In this document: one piece after another, positions 57,347 to 64,000 of the stretch
Layout: the number at the start of each line of letters is the position of its first letter
How positions within the stretch are numbered: position 1 is the first letter of the stretch
Assembly: GCF_019578655.1 (NCBI RefSeq)
Contig: NC_063261.1
Span: 18,404,216-18,468,215, forward strand
Origin: Ricinus communis
Lineage: Eukaryota > Streptophyta > Magnoliopsida > Malpighiales > Euphorbiaceae
Direction: 5' to 3'
DNA: 64,000 nt
Notes under the pieces: model-generated
The model's input: the letters and a program-made list of their open reading frames with translations, nothing else
Told to the model about the DNA's origin: nothing
Database searches by the model: none
Made by a program: the position numbers and the translations under genes

Positions 57347-58781
57347 CACTATCATAAATTCTGTATTTAATTAGCAACGAGTAGCATCCATCGCTAAATA
57401 CCAACAAAATAATGGCAATATAATGATAGAAGAAAACAAAAAAGACATCCAAGCTTTAACGACGACCAAAATCCATAGCTAAATTGACATTAGATTTGGT
57501 GCCAGCTTTAGCGACGGATTTTACCGACGGATTTGAAATCCATAGCTAAAATATGGCTACTTGATTTTTTGGCCAATTTTAGCGAATTAGATTTATTTAT
57601 GGATTTACAGACGGATTAGCAAATTTTTTTGGTTTCCCGCACTTTTGCTATTTCTTGCTCTCTTTTTTCAGTTTTAGTGACGGATTTTTAAAATTTTTAA
57701 TTTCTCGCAGTTTCTCTATTTTTCGCTTATTTTTTATAACTTTAACGATGAATTAGCGACGAATTTCTAAATTTTTTTAATAACTGCACTTTTTGTTATT
57801 CTTGCTATTTTTATTGAATTTAGCGATAGATTTAGAGACAGAAAAGTCCATCGCTATTTTTGAGCCATTATAAATTTTAACTTCTCCCTTTATCCTTTCA
57901 TTTTATCTTTACTACATATTCTCTATTTCTTTCCATCTCTCCTTACTTACTATCACTATATCTGGTATTCTTCTTTTCTTTTTTTCTTCTTTCTTATTCT
58001 CTATGTATATATTCTTTCAATACATTTTTCTCTTTTTTTTTCCTTTTTTTTTTCATTCTTACTCTCTCTATATTTTCTTTCACTATCTTTCTTTTTCTTT
58101 TTTCATTTCTTCTATTTCTTACTTTTTTCTCTTTTTTTTTCCTCTTTCTTTTTTATTTTATTTTATTTTTCTCCTTCAAATTTCTTTATTCACTTTTCTT
58201 CTATTTTCTTTATGATTTGTTTACTATCTTTTCTCTCTTTATTATTTTTCTTTATCTTTTGTATTGATTTTTCTCTTCATTTATTTTTTTCATTTACCAT
58301 TATTTTGATAGTCTATTTAATTATTTCTTCTCCTCTTATTTACCTTTTCTTCATTTTTTTCTCTTCTTTTCTTCTTCTTTCATATTATTATTATTATTAT
58401 TATAAATTAATTGGATATTAAAATTTAAAATACCAAAAAATTAATTTATAAAACAATTATACATTAAGATAAAAGTTATACAAAATAATCTAACTAATAA
58501 TATTTTAAAGATATACTATTTTTAGCGACGGATTTTAAAAATAAAAATGAATCATTTTATTAATTTAGCGACAGATTAATATTTGTCGCCAAATTTAGCT
58601 ATGGATTTCAGTGGTAGCTAAATTTAGTTACGGATCTTTTGTAGCTAACCTTAGCAACAGATTTTTTTTTTTGTAAAAAAAAAATAAGTAAAATAGATAC
58701 AGAAGGAATCTATCGCTATTTTGATTTAGCGACAAAATACCTACGGATTTGTCGGTTGCTAAAACAGATTTTTTTGTAGTG
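57347..58781. mobile_element. Non-autonomous CACTA transposon
   Basis: A 1,435-bp element beginning CACTATCATAAATTCTGTAT and ending in the inverse of CACTACAAAAAAATCTGTTT. It is flanked by 3-bp duplications AAA (57344-57346 and 58782-58784). Both subterminal regions carry many copies of an AGCGACGGATTT-like unit in both orientations (for example 57515, 57533, 57678, 58525 and 58565), as is typical of CACTA elements. There is no transposase; the middle is a long pyrimidine-rich tract. It sits inside an old copia reverse transcriptase relic, which independently confirms its borders. Confidence 0.8.
57885..58395 (+). repeat. Pyrimidine-rich tract inside the CACTA element
   Basis: About 500 bp of T/C-rich sequence with few purines on the plus strand, broken mainly by ATT/TAT. 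Phe/Leu/Ser-rich open frames here are trivial translations of the tract. Confidence 0.8.
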
Positions 58782-58784
58782 AAA

Positions 58785-59100
58785 GTTGAAAACACGGAGT
58801 AGAATTTGTTTATCGATAAACCCGAAAGGTTGAATCATGTAAAGGTCTTCATTAAGCATGCCATGCAATTGCATTATTAACATCCAACTGGCAAAGTGAC
58901 CAACCATAAGAAACAAGAAGCCTAATATTTAAACAAACTGTTGTTGGCTTGACAACAAGATTAGAAGTCTTATTATGGTGAAGCCTTGGCATTACTAAGG
59001 TCCCTTGGCTAGGAGTCGCATTCTAAGTCTTGTGTCTTATGGTCAATTGGTGCCTAGGGTGGTTTTACCTCATTCCACGACTGGTTTGACCCACCATTTC
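58785..59100 (-). pseudogene. Copia reverse transcriptase relic, upstream half
   Basis: Minus strand, in several frames: RMRLLAKG (about 59000), VVKPTTV and SYGWSLCQLDVNNA (about 58870-58965), then LNEDLYMIQPFGFIDK (about 58800-58850). These are consecutive conserved blocks of a copia reverse transcriptase, with frameshifts and losses. It is an old fragment without LTRs. The next block continues beyond the CACTA insertion. Confidence 0.7.
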
Positions 59101-61222
59101 TATACGATGCTATTTAGAGTAGCTCTGCTATCAACCGTCACAGTCCAGTTAATTTTTAGTCTAAAATGATTAACTTATCATGAAAATGAAACAACTGAAA
59201 TTTTTACAATTCACACTAAAAGACAATGAATTAGGTTATCCCAGAATTACAAAGATTACTTAAGCAATGAAATTGACTTTAAAAGAAGCTTTTCCATATG
59301 AGAGAATTTAAATTATCAGTTTTTGCAACTGATTGTGAATCCAAAGTAATTAATCTTTATCCTTAAACTTAATCTCATATTTGACTTTCAAAAATTCTCA
59401 AGCAAAGCTTTTTTTTCCTTTAAATTAATTAATCGGACTTCACTTGAATTTAAATTTACTTTTCAGCTAAAAATTCAATTTCGGTATGATCGAGCTAAAA
59501 TTTATCAGTATCAAAAAAGAATTTCTAGTAAAAGGCAAATATTATATTATTAAATATATAGAATTTAATATCGCCAACACCCTGAGAATTTTGAAAGACA
59601 AGCAAAAACATATGCGTGTAGAAAATGTTATGTTGTCTTTATTTGATTTGAATAGAATCAAATTGATATAATACAAAATAATTTTTAAAACGAAAAATCA
59701 GAAAGAAAAAAAGAAAACACAAACTAGTGGATTTTGTTTAAATGAAGTAAGTATCTTACAGTACTATGCAGCAATTAATTAATTAATTTATTTGTTTTTC
59801 TCTTTTTCTGTCCTTTTCTTCTTTTAAATTTTACAAGAGGGAGTTGATGGCTGACAGTTGCAACTTCCAACCAACGACCTAGAAACAAGAATTAGCATGA
59901 GATGTTGCTTTTGTTTGCCTTATAATTATTATTATCGATTTCCCATTATAATAATTCATTTTTACCTGTTTTGGAAGCCTTACCTAAATTGACTGCCAAA
60001 ACTTTGATCTTTCCTTCCACTTGCTCATTATCAAATCAGAGTTTTCCCAAAATAACTACTTCATAATATCAGTGTTGGAGTACCAACTTGCAAATTGATA
60101 TATTCTTTGTTTGCTTTTGGTGTACTTGTTTAGCAAGCTCTATGACTATTGGAAATGTAACAACAATTTATCTTAATATGAAATTCAAGAGCATAAAAAG
60201 GTGAAAGTTTTGGAAAAACTAGCAAATTCTTCATAATAGACACCCACTCTTGATCCTAGTTGATGAAAAGTCCTAGATCGATAGAAAATTTTGATTACGA
60301 GTGATAAATATAAATAATTCACCTTTATAGATATGCACATAGAAATTTCTATATTTAATCAGCGATTACACTAATCGATAAAAAATGGTAGGTCAGAATC
60401 ATTAGATTAGCTGTCAATTTTATTATTATTTTAATTTATCATAAGAAAATAATGAATGCACAATACAATATGTTTAATTTAATTAAATTTAATAATCACA
60501 CCTAAAAATATGCCTCTAAATATTTTGAGTTCTCAGTGAATTCTTGCAAACTAATTAAAGCATTTTTTATTGAGGATTTATAGGCTTGTCTAGATGAGGG
60601 AAATTTTGCTATTGAATTAAGAAAATAGGAGTAAATCAACAAGTCCAATGGCAACATAACTACAAAATAGCAAACTCAATCCAAATACTTATCCAAAACA
60701 ATTGTGATACACATTTTTATAATATCCTCTATCAGAATTAAAAAAAAAAACCCTCTAAAATTCAAAAACCAAAAGTTTCATTTCATCTCAAAGTTTAGTA
60801 ATAGAACTATATGATCCGTAATCTTTGTCAATTTCATAAAAACTTGGTTAACTAATTGAACTAATTATAAGTTATGTATTTTGATGCATAGTCGAGTGAT
60901 AAAATAAATTTACTTTAAAAATTATCGAGATTTAAGTTGTATTGCGCTTAAAAATTTAAAAATTAAGTATGTGTTATTTATTTCAATTTTGATAAAAATA
61001 TTAAATACTTTATTATTTAAATTTTTCAGAATATCCAAGAAAAATCATAATACCTTTTATCAAGAGTTCTTTAATAAATATTTTATTGAAAAAGGTGCAA
61101 ACTATTCCCACATTCTTTAACGGAAAAAATAACTTTCCTCTTATATAATATAAATGATGATGATAAACAACCCAATAATAGCAAATAAAATAATCCAGAC
61201 CGCCCTCTGGTTTGGGTAGAGA
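59101..61222. other. Intergenic region upstream of the MADS gene
   Basis: No gene recognised. It contains a possible SINE relic at about 60885-60990, otherwise AT-rich DNA. Confidence 0.5.
60885..60990 (+). repeat. Possible tRNA-derived SINE relic
   Basis: An A-box-like TAGTCGAGTGATA (60889-60901) and a B-box-like GAGATTTAAGTTGTA (60927-60941) in the right order and spacing. Both are degenerate. Confidence 0.3.
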
Positions 61223-61230
61223 CACGTGGC
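61223..61230 (+). promoter_or_regulatory. G-box/ABRE motif upstream of the MADS gene
   Basis: CACGTGGC, the core of abscisic acid response and bZIP-binding elements, at the start of a locally GC-richer block (61190-61420) that precedes the presumed MADS leader. A functional role is inferred. Confidence 0.4.
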
Positions 61231-61419
61231 AACAGCCCATAAGCCAGATACACAAAATCATTTCTGCTATCACCACACAACCCACGAATCCGGGTACGAG
61301 GAAAGCATTTCCATCGCTCTCTCGAGTACCATTTTCACTTAATCTCTTTCTCCAGTCGACGTTTGTCCATATCGTTCCCTATCTTCCACTCCTCGATTCT
61401 CTAACTATGGTCAATGCAT

Positions 61420-61924
61420 GTAAGTTTTGATTCGCCATTACATTTGTCTGTCTAGCAGGGCGAGTATAGCATATTTTATATACTCTCGGAAGTGGGTATC
61501 TAAGCTATAGAATAAAACAACTGAGTGGTTTTTGGTTTTGTAAAGAAACCACTTTCATCTTTCCTTATAAAGCATAAAGACTATGTATCCATAAAAACAT
61601 TTTTTTCTTCTGAAAAAGAGTTGATTGATTTCTCAGCCTTTGCTCCTACTCCAACAAGTAAGCTTCTCTCTTCTTTCTTTCTTTCTTCTTTTTTTTTTTT
61701 CTTTTTTAAAAACAAAATTTGGGTTTGTTACAATTGTTCTATCTATGTTAATTCGCCTTTCCTCTAGAAAAAAGGTTTTTCTTTTTATTTTTTTCTCTTG
61801 AATTTGTAAGGGTTTGACCTTATTTTCTTCTATTTGTGACTTTTATTTTCTCTAGCCTTCTAGTTTTGGTATATATTTTGTGATATAATAAATACTTTTA
61901 GGTGATATATTGCACTACTTACAG
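61420..61924 (+). other. Proposed 5' leader intron of the MADS gene
   Basis: Donor GTAAGT at 61420 and acceptor CACTACTTACAG ending at 61924; a second possible acceptor ends at 61901. The stretch between is T-rich, including a TTTCTTTCTTTCTTC run, as expected for a plant intron. An alternative donor GTAAGC lies at 61658. Gene-model inference only. Confidence 0.35.
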
Positions 61925-62014
61925 TTGAAATTGATGTTGGATTTGTTGGATCTAGCAAAGGAGGAAAAGAAAAGAAAAGAAAAGGAGGCCAAGATTGAGA
62001 AAGAAAAGAATAAG

Positions 62015-62196
62015 ATGGGAAGAGGGAAAATTGTGATCCGTAGGATTGATAATTCAACGAGTAGGCAAGTGACTTTCTCAAAGAGAAGAAATGGGTTGCT
62101 AAAGAAAGCTAGAGAGTTGTCAATTCTTTGCGATGCAGAAGTTGGTGTTATCATCTTCTCCAGCACTTCCAAGCTTTATGATTATGCAAGCACTAG
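62015..62196 (+). CDS. AGL17/ANR1-clade MIKC MADS-box gene, first coding exon
   Basis: Encodes the complete MADS domain, starting [20 protein letters not shown] and continuing through [20 protein letters not shown] and [19 protein letters not shown] to a splice donor (CACTAG|GTCAGA). The coding length of 182 bp is exactly that of first exons in MIKC-type MADS genes. [20 protein letters not shown] with KLYDYAS is closest to the AGL17 clade (AGL16, AGL17, AGL21, ANR1/AGL44). Members are nuclear transcription factors binding CArG boxes; relatives act in root nitrate response, stomata and flowering time. The K domain and other exons are not in the window, since the first intron extends past 64000. 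The frame is open upstream with ATGs at 61934 and 61910, which could add a Lys/Glu-rich N-terminal extension. Confidence 0.92.
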
Positions 62197-64000
62197 GTCA
62201 GATTCTCTCTCCCTTTCTCTTCTACCTTTTCTTTTCTTTTCGAATTTTTTCTAATAAGCGCATCAGATGATGAAAAATTCCCTTACCTAAAAATAAGCCA
62301 TAGAGGAGCGCATTACTCATGATACTGAAGGAAAAAAGATAAAGATAAAACCAGGAAAGAAAAAAAAAGTTGTTTTCTTTCTCTCTCTCTAATCATTCAC
62401 TTGTTTTGATGGGTGATACACTTTCTTTGTTTTTAAGAAAAATGGATCACATAAATATATGTATATATGTTTTCTTGTATGCTATTATGTATAGTTTTAT
62501 GGTTTTTAGCTAAGACTGTATATACATGTATATATATATATAGGGTTTGTGTCATGACATAAAATAAAGCTGCCTCTTTATTCATCCAAGGAAATTTTCT
62601 TTTTCTTAGCTTGCTGATCTGATAGCCTGCAGGTAGATTATTATATTATGCATGTTGATCATTCTCGTATAAATTGATTGATCTAGTCTAAGAGTTCCAA
62701 AGATATTCAAAAGATCCATGAATATGATAATTATTAAGTCTTTTTTTTGCTAGACCATGTGATGAGTTAGCCGATATTAGCTAAGAAGCATAGTAGAGAT
62801 TTATTTCCTTCAGAGAACCTTGTCAATGAAAGTATTCCTTAAGTAGTTTCCAACAAGAAGCACTGTAATTAGGACAAGAACAACTCCTATCAATTTATAC
62901 CATTTATTTCTCAAAGAACAAATCCTGTCAATTAGGAAATAATGTACATGTATATATATTATTCTCTGAAACCTGGAAGAAGGGTTCGAAAAGCATCCAT
63001 GTTACTATGTATGAATGAACATGCGAGTCTGCAGCTCTTTTACTAGGTCTAATCTGTTTTGAGTGTTTTGTCCGGATTTTTTCTTTTTCAAGAAATCTTC
63101 TTCACTATAATTTACAACAATGCATACGGTTTCTTTTTTCAGGAAAGCTAAATATGGTTTAATTAGGATAGTTACACATTTTTTTACTTTATTAATTGCT
63201 ACTTTAGAAGTAAAAACGAAAATAAAGAAATACATTTAGTTAAAATGAAAAGGCAATTATTAATAAGAACAAAAGAAAAAGGTAAAATTAACACTTCAGA
63301 TGTGAATATATACTTCTGTCATATGAAGTATAAACTTTAGTATAATTTCTTATTGTTCAAATGGGTATATGTTATAGATCGATCTACTATATCAAGAGCA
63401 TTAAATAATAAATAATAAATAAATAAAATTAACACAATATTTACATAATTTATCCTCTAATTAGGACTATGGTCTTAAGAGAATAGCATGTAATCTCAAT
63501 TTCCTTTAGATATAACTAAGTTATTTATTATATCAACCACACTACTAAATTACAACTAATAATAACCCTCAACGTTGGGCTAGAGCTGAATAATCTCTTT
63601 CTCGATACTTCAATTGATAGGGATAATTGCATTTGGTCCTCCACTATTAAAATTTCGTGCTCGATTAGGATATAACAATATAACAAGAGTTCTGACAATA
63701 TGGAAAATAAACCTTCATAAATTTAAGGAATATTTTTTGCCACTTAAACTAGGTAATTACCTTTTTCAAGTCCTAGAATTGTGAGTCATTTCTCAATAAT
63801 AACTTCATCAGAAGACAATAATCAAACGACTATTTAAAAAAAAAAAAAAAAATTCTCTCTCTCTTTTTCCCCTCCCCCTCCTCTTGATGTAATTATACTA
63901 ACCGTCGCTAAACATTTCATTTAGTTTCAATTTAGTCATTGAATTTTAGTTTATATTGTTTTAGTTATTCAACTTCTATTTTTGTACACTTTAATCATTT
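62197..64000 (+). other. First intron of the MADS gene (partial)
   Basis: Starts with GTCAGA and contains no recognisable exon 2 up to the window end. First introns of this family are often long and regulatory. From about 63619 a possible inverted-repeat element begins (GGGATAATTGCATTTGGTCC), and related AATTTAGTCATTGAATTTTA phrases occur near 63930, but its right end is outside the window. A poly(A) run followed by (CT)n lies at 63836-63870. Confidence 0.6.

Noticed and set aside
58003..58421. Two Phe/Leu/Ser-rich open frames suggesting membrane proteins
   Set aside because: They are direct translations of the pyrimidine tract in the CACTA element.
61013..61285. Minus-strand 90-codon frame upstream of the MADS gene
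   Set aside because: Low-complexity and aromatic-rich, overlaps the presumed promoter, and has no recognisable motif.

Overview
The window looks like nuclear DNA of a eudicot plant. It is very AT-rich between genes and contains plant-only families: L-type lectin receptor kinases, a KIB/DUF295 F-box family, a GTD-binding protein, a LEA group-6 protein and an AGL17-clade MADS box. It also holds Ty1/copia elements primed by the initiator Met tRNA. A Malpighiales/Euphorbiaceae source is possible but is only a guess. There are no bacterial features, no CRISPR array and no complete tRNA or rRNA gene.

Layout. 1-6.4 kb is AT-rich intergenic DNA with (AT)n tracts and two abutting inverted-repeat elements. 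6.4-7.4 kb (-) is a GTD-binding (DUF593) membrane protein. 7.4-11 kb is repeat-rich and includes a 5'-truncated LINE tail. 11.07-16.64 kb is a full-length copia element (copia-1, minus strand) with nearly identical LTRs but broken coding frames. 17.1-29.0 kb is a three-copy tandem array of F-box/DUF295 genes: one pseudogene and two intact genes. A second full-length copia element (copia-2, 22.6-27.6 kb) sits in the array, about 215 bp upstream of the third gene. 29.7 kb carries a small LEA_6 gene. 30-33 kb holds several inverted-repeat elements, one of them a hAT-type MITE carrying a tRNA-like pol III promoter. 35.2-48.0 kb is a lectin receptor kinase cluster: one intact gene and one truncated pseudogene on plus, then two genes on minus. 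48-57 kb is gene-poor with LINE tails and AT-rich repeats. 57.3-58.8 kb is a non-autonomous CACTA transposon inserted into an old copia reverse transcriptase relic. 61.2-64 kb is the 5' part of an AGL17/ANR1-type MADS-box gene, whose later exons lie beyond the window.

The genes do not form a pathway. Two local duplication arrays stand out: F-box/DUF295 and lectin receptor kinases, which are candidate cell-surface immune receptors. Each contains intact members next to decayed ones, and the F-box array has been cut up by retrotransposons. I found no clearly new biological system. The most informative structures are the nested CACTA-in-copia insertion, the tRNA-like hAT MITE, the filler-plus-deletion history of the F-box pseudogene, and a possible N-terminal extension on the MADS protein.
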